NCBI RefSeq assembly: GCF_002866925.1
Contig: NZ_PKUQ01000042.1
Span: forward strand, 248,001-312,000
Reading direction: 5' to 3'
DNA length: 64,000 nt
Source of the DNA: Cohaesibacter celericrescens
GTDB taxonomy: Bacteria; Pseudomonadota; Alphaproteobacteria; Rhizobiales; Cohaesibacteraceae
Part shown: positions 17,289-27,271 of the stretch, piece after piece
Numbering within the stretch: position 1 is the first letter of the stretch
How the letters are laid out: every line of letters starts with the position of its first letter
The notes under the pieces: model-generated
Database searches by the model: none
Told to the model about the DNA's origin: nothing
The model's input: only the letters and a program-made list of their open reading frames with translations
Position numbers and translations under genes: made by a program

Positions 17289-17306
17289 TTACCAACCGGT
17301 AGGTAA
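17289..17306. promoter_or_regulatory. TetR-type palindromic operator upstream of tctC
   Basis: TTACCAACCGGTAGGTAA is an 18-base palindrome with only one mismatched pair, centred on ACCGGT, a layout typical of TetR-family operators. It lies 16 bases upstream of the tctC start, overlapping where a promoter or 5' leader would be. The operon encodes a TetR protein, so autoregulation is the simple reading. Confidence 0.72.
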
Positions 17307-17843
17307 TAGAAAATTTTCGCATGAGTCAAGGCCCAACGACACCGCTTGTCCACTAGGATCAATATGTCGCTACCAATGGTTTGGAAACAATAGAAGGGCG
17401 GCCTTCAATTGACCTGACGAGATGGCGGTGGGTGCAATTTTTACGCTATGCATCCAAAGGCTGCCAACCAGCTGAAAGGCGGGACAAAATCGCTTTTAAA
17501 ATAGGAAATTTAGCCAAACCAGCGATCAGAACGGTCGTTCATATTCAACACCATTTTCGCGCTGTGTCTTGCTTATGCCGAAACACCCACAGGCCACGTT
17601 CATTAGACTAATGACGTATGTTGTTATACTAATTTCCCAACCTCTATGCCCATTTTTAGCCTTTAGTCTATTCACAAATTTGATCTCGATCCTTTTTCTT
17701 TGCGTCATAACAGATTACTACTTTAGTCGTTGAGGGTTCTGACGCCTATTTTATGCGTTCAGGATTCGTGTCAGGGGCAACCCTGTCATTATCATAAAAA
17801 CGCAGCGCCCACTCCGGGCGCGCTCTAACAAAGCGGTTATATT
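17307..17843. other. 537-base divergent intergenic region between tctC and the decarboxylase operon
   Basis: No convincing gene is seen. The part near 17800 contains short hairpin-forming sequences (GCGCCC-ACTCC-GGGCGC at 17805-17821, and CAGGG-GCAA-CCCTG near 17772-17785) within about 70 bases of the mmdA start, so the decarboxylase message probably has a structured leader. No strong Shine-Dalgarno sequence precedes the mmdA ATG. Confidence 0.45.
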
Positions 17844-19397
17844 ATGGCGATTTCCAAAGCTCTCGCGGACGAGTTGGAGAAGCGGCGCGCCGTCGCGCTG
17901 GAAGGCGGCGGCAAGAAAAAAGCTGATGACAGACATGCCAAAGGGCGGATGACCGCCCGTGAAAGGCTAGGCGCTCTTTACTCCAAAGGGACGTTCCAAG
18001 AATTCGGTTTGCACGCCCAACACAAGACTCGCCACTTCGGTATGGCAGACAAAGTGATTCCGACAGATGGTGTTATTACTGGCACCGGCTTCATTGACGG
18101 ACGTCCAGTTGCTGCCTTTTCACAAGATTTTGGCGTAGTTGGAGGGTCTCTGGGTGAGGTCCATGCAAAAAAAATCTGTAACGCACTAGACCATGCTGGC
18201 AAAGCAGGCGTGCCTGTTGTCGGTTTCAACGATTCCGGAGGAGCGCGCATTCAAGAAGGCGTTGGTGCCCTGTCCGGTTATGGTCAGGTTTTCTATCGCA
18301 ATGTTCAATTGTCAGGCGTTGTGCCGCAGATTTCCGTGATTGCAGGCCCTTGCGCTGGTGGCGCTGCCTATAGTCCGGCTCTGACTGACTTCATCATCAT
18401 GACACGCGAACATGCAAGCATGTTTATTTGTGGACCAGAAGTGATCCGGGCTGTTACAGGCCAAGTCTGCACGATGGATGAAATTGGTTCAGCTCAGGCT
18501 CACGCTTCAGTTTCAGGCAATATTCATTTTATTGCCGAGAATGACGCGCACGCTGTTGCTCTTGTGCATCGCCTGCTGTCCTTCTTGCCGTCCAACAATA
18601 TGATGGACCCACCGCACCGTATCGAACCGGATCTCAAGATTGTTGATGATGTAGTTCTGGATGAATTGGTGCCCGACGATCCCAAGAAGCCGTACGACTG
18701 CCGCGAAGTTATCAAACGCCTCGCTGACGAAGCCGATTTCTTGGAAGTTATGGAGCAGTTCGCAGCAAATATCGTCATCGGCTTTGGTCGCGTTGGCGGT
18801 GTCGTTGTCGGATTTGTTGCCAACCAGCCAACCGTTAAAGCCGGTACACTGGACATCGACGCCAGCGATAAAGCAGCGCGTTTTGTTCGTTTCTGTAACG
18901 TCTATAACATTCCTATCGTCACCTTGGTCGATGTTCCTGGCTTCTTGCCTGGTATCAACGAAGAACGACGGGGTATCATTCGTCACGGCGCAAAAATGCT
19001 CTTTGCTTACGCCTCCGCTACTGTGCCTAAAATCACAGTTATCATGCGCAAAGCGTATGGTGGAGCTTACCTTGCCATGTGTAGTGAAGATATGGGTGCC
19101 GACCGGGTTATCGCCTGGCCAACTGCCGAAATCGCTGTGATGGGTGCAGAAGGTGCTGTGAATATTCTTTACCGCAAGGAAATGGCTGAAGCTGACGACA
19201 AAGTGGCAAAAGCGAAAGAACTGGCCGATGAATATCGGACACAATTTGCGACGCCTTACCTGTCTGCCGGTATGTTGGCTGTTCACGATATCATTCAACC
19301 ACGCGAAACCAAGAGCGCCATTGCTCTGACGTTGCGGGGCCTGATGTCCAAACGTGAAACGCGGCCGCCTAAGAAACACGGCAACATTCCGTTGTAA
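17844..19397 (+). CDS. mmdA: Carboxyltransferase (alpha) subunit of a Na+-pumping decarboxylase, probably methylmalonyl-CoA
   Basis: A 517-residue acyl-CoA carboxyltransferase of the crotonase-like double-domain type. The N-terminal half carries FNDSGGARIQEGVGAL and IAGPCAGGAAYSPALTD, the CoA/oxyanion-hole elements; the C-terminal half carries DVPGFLPGINEE and MRKAYGGAYLAMCS. On its own it could be a propionyl-CoA carboxylase beta subunit, but it is followed by a short membrane subunit, a biotin carrier and an OadB/MmdB-type ion pump, with no biotin carboxylase. It therefore transfers the carboxyl group from an acyl-CoA, most likely methylmalonyl-CoA, to biotin. Malonyl- or glutaconyl-CoA remain possible. 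Confidence 0.9.
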   Translation: MAISKALADELEKRRAVALEGGGKKKADDRHAKGRMTARERLGALYSKGTFQEFGLHAQHKTRHFGMADKVIPTDGVITGTGFIDGRPVAAFSQDFGVVGGSLGEVHAKKICNALDHAGKAGVPVVGFNDSGGARIQEGVGALSGYGQVFYRNVQLSGVVPQISVIAGPCAGGAAYSPALTDFIIMTREHASMFICGPEVIRAVTGQVCTMDEIGSAQAHASVSGNIHFIAENDAHAVALVHRLLSFLPSNNMMDPPHRIEPDLKIVDDVVLDELVPDDPKKPYDCREVIKRLADEADFLEVMEQFAANIVIGFGRVGGVVVGFVANQPTVKAGTLDIDASDKAARFVRFCNVYNIPIVTLVDVPGFLPGINEERRGIIRHGAKMLFAYASATVPKITVIMRKAYGGAYLAMCSEDMGADRVIAWPTAEIAVMGAEGAVNILYRKEMAEADDKVAKAKELADEYRTQFATPYLSAGMLAVHDIIQPRETKSAIALTLRGLMSKRETRPPKKHGNIPL

Positions 19398-19413
19398 GCA
19401 AAGGATTTTCTTG

Positions 19414-19818
19414 ATGCTCGACAACTTGGAAATGATTGGCACCGGCTTTGCGGTGGTTATGTCGGCACTGGCATTATTATGGGCTTCTTGTTCTATCGTC
19501 GGATTCTTCTTTATCCGTGCGAGTGCAAAAGCTGCTCCTGCTGCCAGCAATTCACCCAAGGTTCCCCCCGCTGCGGCTGTGTCCGCTCGGGCGGGAGTGC
19601 CTCCACATCATCTAGCCGCGATTGCTGCGGCTGTAGCCGATACACTCGGTACCGGGTACCGCGTTACCCGCGTCGCCGCTCCCCATCACCAAGTCAGTGC
19701 ATGGCCAATGGAAGGTCGGATATCATCCGTCTCTGCCCGTAATCGTACTGACTGGGGTCCTATCCAGCCTATGCTGGGTAGTGAGACCCCCAATATTCTG
19801 AGAGGAAAAAAGCAATGA
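19414..19818 (+). CDS. mmdD: OadG/MmdD-type small membrane subunit of the Na+-pumping decarboxylase
   Basis: A 134-residue protein with one N-terminal transmembrane helix (about residues 10-33) and an Ala/Pro-rich linker. Its AAIAAAVAD segment and the following RVTR/AWPMEGR region are typical of the OadG/delta subunit that holds the soluble carboxyltransferase and biotin carrier against the membrane pump. The ATG at 19414 lies 16 bases after mmdA, with AAGGA upstream. The stop overlaps the biotin-carrier gene by four bases. Low conservation is normal for this subunit; position is the main evidence. Confidence 0.82.
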   Translation: MLDNLEMIGTGFAVVMSALALLWASCSIVGFFFIRASAKAAPAASNSPKVPPAAAVSARAGVPPHHLAAIAAAVADTLGTGYRVTRVAAPHHQVSAWPMEGRISSVSARNRTDWGPIQPMLGSETPNILRGKKQ

Positions 19819-20219
19819 AACGCTTGCGGATCACCGTGCAAGGCATCACCTATGATGTGACTGTTGAAGATGAAGATATGGCCTCTGTAGACGCAGCTGC
19901 TGCTGCTCCGGCGCCAGTCGCTGCCGCCCCTGTGGCTGCCGCTGCTGCTCCGGCGCCAGTCGCTGCTGCGGCTCCTGCTGCTGCAGCACCGGCTGCCCCT
20001 GCTGGCGATGGTGCAGTTCCTAGCCCACTGGCAGGAACCGTGATCAGTGTTGAAGTCTCTGTTGGCCAAAAAGTGTCCAATGGCGATACTTTGCTCGTTC
20101 TGGAAGCCATGAAGATGAATACCAACATCGGCGCTCCAAAAGACGGCACTATCACCGCAGTTAACGTAGCCCCCGGCGCTTCAGTCACCGAGGGACAAGT
20201 CCTTATCACCCTTTCATGA
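19815..20219 (+). CDS. mmdC: Biotin carrier subunit of the Na+-pumping decarboxylase
   Basis: A 134-residue biotin acceptor. After a short beta-rich start ([19 protein letters not shown]) comes a flexible Ala/Pro linker (about residues 28-65), then the biotinyl domain. Its EAMKM motif carries the lysine that is biotinylated, about 35 residues from the C-terminus as usual. It shuttles carboxyl groups from the alpha subunit to the membrane beta subunit. The gene overlaps both neighbours by four bases, ensuring coupled translation. The linker is built from a 42-base duplicated DNA unit. Confidence 0.93.
   Translation: MKRLRITVQGITYDVTVEDEDMASVDAAAAAPAPVAAAPVAAAAAPAPVAAAAPAAAAPAAPAGDGAVPSPLAGTVISVEVSVGQKVSNGDTLLVLEAMKMNTNIGAPKDGTITAVNVAPGASVTEGQVLITLS
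19899..19966 (+). repeat. Intragenic 42-base tandem repeat in the biotin-carrier linker
   Basis: A 26-base core, beginning GCTGCTGCTCCGGCGCCAGT, occurs at 19899-19924 and 19941-19966, 42 bases (14 codons) apart. It encodes repeated Ala/Pro linker units, so linker length could vary between strains by slippage or unequal recombination. Confidence 0.7.
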
Positions 20220-21391
20220 CGGGAGTCCCTTCCATGGAAGGCACAACCACAGAGGTCTCCAAGCTCGAACAGTTATGGAATTTAACCGCCTTTTCTGATG
20301 TCACCTGGCAAATGATGGTGATGTGGGCGATTATTGCTCTTCTGTTCTATCTTGCGGTCTATAAGAAATTTGAACCACTGCTGCTGATCCCGATTGCCTT
20401 CGGGGCTTTGTTGGCCAACCTTCCAACAGAAGGACTGGTCAATGTGCCTCTGGGTGAACACGGTGGCGGTTTGTACTACTACATCTCCAAAGGCGTCGAG
20501 TTGGAAATCTTTCCACCTCTGATCTTCTTGGGTGTTGGAGCATTGACGGACTTTGGTCCATTGATCGCCAACCCTCGGACGCTGTTGTTGGGAGCTGCCG
20601 CCCAGTTCGGGGTCTTTGCGACCTTCCTGGGAGCGACGGCTATCGGCTTTACAGCGATGGAAGCAGGAGCCATTGGCATCATCGGCGGTGCCGACGGTCC
20701 AACCTCCATTTTCCTGGCCAACAAGCTGGCACCACATCTATTGGCTCCGATCGCCGTTGCTGCTTACAGCTACATGGCTTTGGTGCCGATGATTCAGCCT
20801 CCTATCATGCGTGCTCTGACCACAGAGGCCGAGCGGAAGATTCGCATGAAGTCGTTGCGTCAAGTGTCACGCCTTGAAAAACTGATCTTCTGCTGCATGG
20901 TTACCATTGTTGTAATCCTGCTGGTTCCTGCTGCTGCAGCTCTTATCGGCATGCTGATGCTGGGTAACTTCCTTCGGGAAAGCCTGGAAACAGAACGTCT
21001 GACAAAAGCGGCTCAGAACGAGTTGATCAACATTGTTACCATTTTCTTGGGTACCTCGGTCGGTATTACCATGACCGCAGAACGCTTCTTGAATATTGAT
21101 ACGATGAAGATCTTGGCGCTTGGTATTGTCGCCTTTAGCATTGCCACATCGTGTGGAATTCTGATGGCTAAAGCGATGAACTGGTTCAGCGGCGAGAAAA
21201 ACAAGATCAATCCGTTGATCGGTTCGGCTGGCGTGTCTGCTGTTCCTATGGCTGCTCGTGTCAGTCAAGTGGAAGGCCAACGCGCAGATCCAGGCAACTT
21301 CCTGTTGATGCATGCCATGGGGCCAAACGTTGCCGGTGTTATCGGTACCGCAGTGGTTGCAGGCTACTTCATCGCTTGGTACGCCAACTAA
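20216..21391 (+). CDS. mmdB: Na+-pump beta subunit (OadB/MmdB) of the decarboxylase
   Basis: A 391-residue integral membrane protein with roughly nine helices. It contains the family signature [13 protein letters not shown], whose aspartate is needed for decarboxylation of carboxybiotin and Na+ transport, and the C-terminal [14 protein letters not shown] and [17 protein letters not shown] segments. It releases CO2 from carboxybiotin and exports sodium ions, conserving the decarboxylation energy. The ATG at 20216 overlaps the carrier gene; a second ATG at 20234 is in frame. A strong terminator follows, closing the four-gene operon mmdA-D-C-B. Confidence 0.94.
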   Translation: MTGVPSMEGTTTEVSKLEQLWNLTAFSDVTWQMMVMWAIIALLFYLAVYKKFEPLLLIPIAFGALLANLPTEGLVNVPLGEHGGGLYYYISKGVELEIFPPLIFLGVGALTDFGPLIANPRTLLLGAAAQFGVFATFLGATAIGFTAMEAGAIGIIGGADGPTSIFLANKLAPHLLAPIAVAAYSYMALVPMIQPPIMRALTTEAERKIRMKSLRQVSRLEKLIFCCMVTIVVILLVPAAAALIGMLMLGNFLRESLETERLTKAAQNELINIVTIFLGTSVGITMTAERFLNIDTMKILALGIVAFSIATSCGILMAKAMNWFSGEKNKINPLIGSAGVSAVPMAARVSQVEGQRADPGNFLLMHAMGPNVAGVIGTAVVAGYFIAWYAN

Positions 21392-21398
21392 CATATCA

Positions 21399-21507
21399 GA
21401 TGCGGAGCTTTGCCCCGCATCACCTTTGCTGACACTCAGCTCCCTTAAGGTGTTGGGACCGGCACGAAAATCAAGAGCATAGGCATCACTGCCTGTGCTC
21501 TTTTTTT
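21399..21507 (+). terminator. Terminator region of the decarboxylase operon
   Basis: A classic rho-independent terminator has stem arms 21474-21485 and 21490-21501 (12 pairs with one T-G wobble), a TCAC loop and seven T at 21501-21507. A first, weaker hairpin (GATGCGG with CCGCATC, 21399-21421) lies directly after the stop codon. Confidence 0.88.
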
Positions 21508-21663
21508 GTCACACTGTTTGTTTCTCTGACGCACTACACGCAATTGTGAACGCTTATTCCAACTATTGTCTATTAAATTGAATCTTCAGATAATTTTGAT
21601 GATTCAATGCGGTCTCCCCCGCATTGAATGGTCCAGTCCCGAATCAGCAATCAAAGACGAGAA

Positions 21664-22023
21664 ATGCCCTTATACCGTTCTATTCAGCGTCTAGCCGCTC
21701 TTGTTATGCTGTTCAGTTTTGCGGCATTGTTCATCGCCCCCACAGTGGCCTATGCCAAACCGACTGTCTCCCTTTCCAATCAGCTCGACCCAGTCAAGCC
21801 GTTTATTGCAGGGCCTTCGCACGATGAACTCACCAAAAGATGCCGCCATCGGCATATATCGGGAACGGATGCACTCGCGTCCACTTGTGGATCTTCCGCC
21901 TGCTATTGTCTGCCTAACACCGTCCACATCTTCGCTGGGTCGTGTGCCACTGTTTGGTATGATGATGAAACCTCTCTGAAGGCAGAGGCCAAGCGGCGCG
22001 TGCTACGGCCACCGATCACCTGA
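21664..22023 (+). CDS. Small secreted hypothetical protein, reading frame uncertain
   Basis: From the ATG at 21664 the product has a clear signal peptide (basic MPLYRSIQR, hydrophobic ALVMLFSFAALFIAP, cleavage after AYA) followed by about 85 residues. Around base 21835 another forward frame reads more protein-like (DAAIGIYRERMHSRPLVD), so a frameshift or assembly error may have damaged the gene. Past that point the assigned frame is cysteine-rich, with five Cys in a short stretch. It sits 80 bases upstream of an L,D-transpeptidase gene and could be a cell-envelope partner. I do not recognise the family. Confidence 0.45.
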   Translation: MPLYRSIQRLAALVMLFSFAALFIAPTVAYAKPTVSLSNQLDPVKPFIAGPSHDELTKRCRHRHISGTDALASTCGSSACYCLPNTVHIFAGSCATVWYDDETSLKAEAKRRVLRPPIT

Positions 22024-22102
22024 TCATTAAAAGAACACCTCCCGAAATACCTTTTTATGCAAGGTTTCATTCCTTGCCGCCCTTATTGACGAGTCCTGAC
22101 CC

Positions 22103-22810
22103 ATGACATCGAAATACAATGCACCATCGTCCATTGCCATAGCCAACACACATCTCAATCGGCGAGACTTTTTGAGAGGCAGTTCAGTTGCATTTGGAGC
22201 AAGCCTGCTGGCGGCTTGTAGCCCGAGCACGCGAAAAGCACTGCCCGGAGCCGAAACAATCAGTCCTTTTGCCTCTATGTATGGCGCCATGCCAAACGAA
22301 CGTTTTCCGCTTCCCGCTATTAATCTTAAAAAAATTGACAGCAAGTTTCTAAGACGGCAAGTGGATTATCGCACCGATGAGCGCGTTGGCACTCTGGTGG
22401 TTGATACCAAAAACTTCTACCTTTATCTGGTTGAAGAAAATGGCAAAGCCATGCGTTACGGCGTTGGCTTGGGACGCGCCGGGTTTGAGTGGGCTGGCCG
22501 AGCCTATGTTGCACGGAAGGCCTCTTGGCCCAAATGGACACCACCGACAGAAATGATTGCCCGCCAGCCCGAACTTGAAAAATGGAGTTGGAAAAATGGC
22601 GGCATGCCAGGTGGGCTTCAGAATCCACTTGGTGCACGTGCGCTTTATATTTATCAGGATGGTCGTGATACGCTTTATCGCCTGCATGGAACCGCCGAAA
22701 CATGGTCCATTGGCAAGTCTGTATCGTCTGGGTGTGTCCGTCTGCTCAATCAGGACATTATCGACCTTCACAGCCGCGTCCCGTCACAGTCTCCGATTGT
22801 GGTCTTATAA
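22103..22810 (+). CDS. YkuD-type L,D-transpeptidase, Tat-exported lipoprotein
   Basis: A 235-residue envelope enzyme. The N-terminus has a Tat-like RRDFLRG (Arg20, Arg21) and a lipobox LAAC near residues 36-39, so it is probably exported folded and lipid-anchored. The catalytic YkuD domain ends with HGTAETWSIG followed by SSGCVRLLNQDI, giving the HG...S-x-G-C-x-R signature with the nucleophilic cysteine. Such enzymes form 3-3 peptidoglycan cross-links or anchor lipoproteins to the wall. A strong bidirectional terminator follows, separating it from convergent katG. Confidence 0.93.
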   Translation: MTSKYNAPSSIAIANTHLNRRDFLRGSSVAFGASLLAACSPSTRKALPGAETISPFASMYGAMPNERFPLPAINLKKIDSKFLRRQVDYRTDERVGTLVVDTKNFYLYLVEENGKAMRYGVGLGRAGFEWAGRAYVARKASWPKWTPPTEMIARQPELEKWSWKNGGMPGGLQNPLGARALYIYQDGRDTLYRLHGTAETWSIGKSVSSGCVRLLNQDIIDLHSRVPSQSPIVVL

Positions 22811-22838
22811 GGGCCCACTGTCCGCGAACAGATGATAG

Positions 22839-22870
22839 AAACCCCCGCGCAGACGGCTGCGCGGGGGTTT
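22839..22870. terminator. Bidirectional terminator between the transpeptidase gene and katG
   Basis: A perfect 14-base-pair GC-rich stem (22839-22852 with 22857-22870) around an ACGG loop has A-run and T-run flanks (AAACCCCC ... GGGGGTTT then AATTTT), so it can end transcription from both convergent genes. Confidence 0.9.
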
Positions 22871-22878
22871 AATTTTGT

Positions 22879-25146
<2,268 letters not shown>

Positions 25147-25219
25147 CTAAAATTAGGAATAGCAAAGAAATGTGATTAAATAAAATTGCATTTTCTAACG
25201 GTTGTGATAATAAAATCTA

Positions 25220-26134
25220 ATGAGTAGATTATCCATGAAACATCTTCGCTATTTTGATGCCCTAGCCCGCCATGGCCATTTTGGTCGCGCTGCAGAGGAT
25301 TGCGCCATCACACAACCGGCGCTGTCGGTTCAAATCAAGGAGCTTGAGGGCCTCATCGGGGCTGCTTTGGTCGAGCGCGGTGCACGCCAGATTCATTTGA
25401 CTGGTCTTGGGGGCGAGTTCGCAGAACGGGTGCAAAGCATTCTTAGATCTGTTGATGAGCTGGAAGATTTGGCCCGTGCGTCACATGGTCCCTTCACAGG
25501 TCAGTTGCGGCTGGGCGTCATACCCACCGTGGCACCTTACCTGTTATCAAGTGTCATAAAGGAGCTTTCAATTGCCTATCCCGGCTTGGACCTCCGGCCA
25601 CGGGAGGCCAAAACCCAGACACTGATAAAGGAGTTGATGGAAGCGCGTCTCGATGTGGCGATTGTCGCGTTGCCAATATCGGAACCATCCTTGAGCGAAG
25701 TTGCTCTCTTTGATGAAGAGTTTGTCCTGATACGGCCCAAGGCAGATGCCAACAAACCGGTTCCTAGTGCCAGCATGCTGCAAGAAATGCGCTTGCTGTT
25801 GCTGGAAGAAGGTCACTGTTTTCGCGATCAGGCAATCGCGTTTTGCACGTCCAATTCAGCCTTGCCCCGTCAGCTCATGGAGGGCAGTTCGCTCTCCACT
25901 CTGGTGCAGATGGTCGGTGCTGGAATAGGAGTGACCCTCATTCCAGAAATGGCGGTCGACATAGAGACCCGCTCGGCCGATGTTGCTTTGGCACGGCTGC
26001 CCCATCCACGGCCCTCACGGACCATTGGGATGGTTTGGCGCAAGACCAACCCTCTATTGGGGCAGTTGACCCATATTGCTGATTTGGTGCGTCAGGTTGG
26101 AGGCAATAAATCCAAACCCATAGAAAAGGCGTGA
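25220..26134 (+). CDS. oxyR: OxyR-type LysR-family peroxide sensor
   Basis: A 304-residue LysR regulator with an N-terminal helix-turn-helix (MKHLRYFDALARHGHFGRAA, TQPALSVQIKELE). The redox cysteines are Cys200 (LLEEGHCFRDQ) and Cys209 (AIAFC), matching the peroxide-sensing pair of Escherichia coli OxyR in sequence and spacing. Oxidation forms their disulfide and activates target genes such as the divergent katG. An alternative ATG at 25235 would remove five residues and gives the commoner MKHLRYF start. The 166-base katG-oxyR gap must contain both promoters. Confidence 0.93.
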   Translation: MSRLSMKHLRYFDALARHGHFGRAAEDCAITQPALSVQIKELEGLIGAALVERGARQIHLTGLGGEFAERVQSILRSVDELEDLARASHGPFTGQLRLGVIPTVAPYLLSSVIKELSIAYPGLDLRPREAKTQTLIKELMEARLDVAIVALPISEPSLSEVALFDEEFVLIRPKADANKPVPSASMLQEMRLLLLEEGHCFRDQAIAFCTSNSALPRQLMEGSSLSTLVQMVGAGIGVTLIPEMAVDIETRSADVALARLPHPRPSRTIGMVWRKTNPLLGQLTHIADLVRQVGGNKSKPIEKA

Positions 26135-26160
26135 ACACTCAATAATGCCCCGTTTGGGCT

Positions 26161-27270
26161 TTACCCGATCGGCACCAAATGATTATCCCATTGGCAAATA
26201 TGGGTTTGTCGCCAATTTTGGGCGCTTCCATCTGCCTGTCGTTTGTCTTGCTCCCGCAATTGGGAGCAGGAAACAACACCTTGGCCGCTGGTTCTAACAA
26301 ATTGTGCATCATGAATGGCAACGCCGCAAACATCCGGCTCCAAAATGGTTTCGACATAGTCTCCGCTGCCAGTGTCAAAGATTTGCATCATACCGCCGCG
26401 GGGCGAGGTTGCTGCCAATCGGTTTTGCCCGGATAACAAAGCCACACTTCCAATATATCCCTGCAATGCGCGATGTGCATCGGTCGGGGCCTTGAGCAAC
26501 TGCGATGTGCCGCCCATTGTATGCAAACCCAACAAAGCCGGACTCTGGTTTATATCCCCTTGCCACTGCATCGCAAAAGCCACCGTACCATCACTGCCAA
26601 CGCTGAGATGACGAATCGAGTTTTTGTGCATCGTCTGCGGTAGAATCAATTCATCCACCTGTGTGCCATCAAGACGAACATAAGCCAAGCTGGGTTGCAT
26701 CGTGGCAATGTTGAGCTTGGTGCGACCACTATCAGGATGGGTTTCTATGCCACCATTTGCGATGACCAGATGCTTGCCGTCAGGCAGCAGCTTGAGTTCA
26801 TGAGGCCCAATTGCACCGGAGTGGAATTCGCCCAATCGTTGATAGGTTTCACCGACCGCCCAGACACCAATAATGCCTTGGGCATTCTCAAAATCATTTT
26901 CCGAAGTAAAGAGCCGTGTTCCATCAGCAGAAAAGGCCCCGTGACCATAGAAATGGCGGCCGCTGGGAGCGTCCAATACAGCCCTTGTTTTGCCCGAGAT
27001 ACAATCGATGACCAATGCAAAATTACCAGGTCGCCGAGCAAAAGCCACCGCTTCCGGGCGCTGCGGGTGCGCTGCGGCGGCATGTCCGCGCCCCGGCAAA
27101 GGGATTTCAAAAATGATCCCTCCCTTGTCGGACAAGCCAAACAACGCGTATTTTCCATCGGGGTTTCGGGCGGCTGACAGAAAAGCCGGACTGCCGGCAT
27201 CGGCCCATGTCACACTGGGGCAAAGTCCAAGGGCAAACAGACCCGCAAGGAATGAACGTCGATTGTGCAT
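26161..27270 (-). CDS. DUF1513 protein of the imelysin iron operon
   Basis: A 369-residue exported protein predicted to fold as a beta-propeller. A twin-arginine signal NRRSFLAG precedes a hydrophobic stretch and a likely cleavage near TWADA. Repeated blade-like segments end in GAFSADGTRLFTSEN, GPHELKLLPDGKHLVIANGG and LAATSPRGG. DUF1513 proteins regularly accompany imelysin and DUF1111 genes in periplasmic iron-acquisition operons. Its molecular role (iron oxidation, transfer or scaffolding) is not established. It is the last gene of the operon, one base after the second imelysin gene, and convergent with oxyR. Confidence 0.88.
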   Translation of the reverse strand: MHNRRSFLAGLFALGLCPSVTWADAGSPAFLSAARNPDGKYALFGLSDKGGIIFEIPLPGRGHAAAAHPQRPEAVAFARRPGNFALVIDCISGKTRAVLDAPSGRHFYGHGAFSADGTRLFTSENDFENAQGIIGVWAVGETYQRLGEFHSGAIGPHELKLLPDGKHLVIANGGIETHPDSGRTKLNIATMQPSLAYVRLDGTQVDELILPQTMHKNSIRHLSVGSDGTVAFAMQWQGDINQSPALLGLHTMGGTSQLLKAPTDAHRALQGYIGSVALLSGQNRLAATSPRGGMMQIFDTGSGDYVETILEPDVCGVAIHDAQFVRTSGQGVVSCSQLREQDKRQADGSAQNWRQTHICQWDNHLVPIG

Positions 27271-27271
27271 G

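Noticed and set aside
17844..19397. Propionyl-CoA carboxylase beta subunit
   Set aside because: The gene is followed by OadG-, biotin-carrier- and OadB/MmdB-type genes with overlapping ends and there is no biotin carboxylase, which fits a decarboxylating Na+ pump better.
18513..19559. 348-residue open frame antisense to mmdA
   Set aside because: It lies entirely over a strongly conserved carboxyltransferase gene; its composition is a mirror of that coding sequence.
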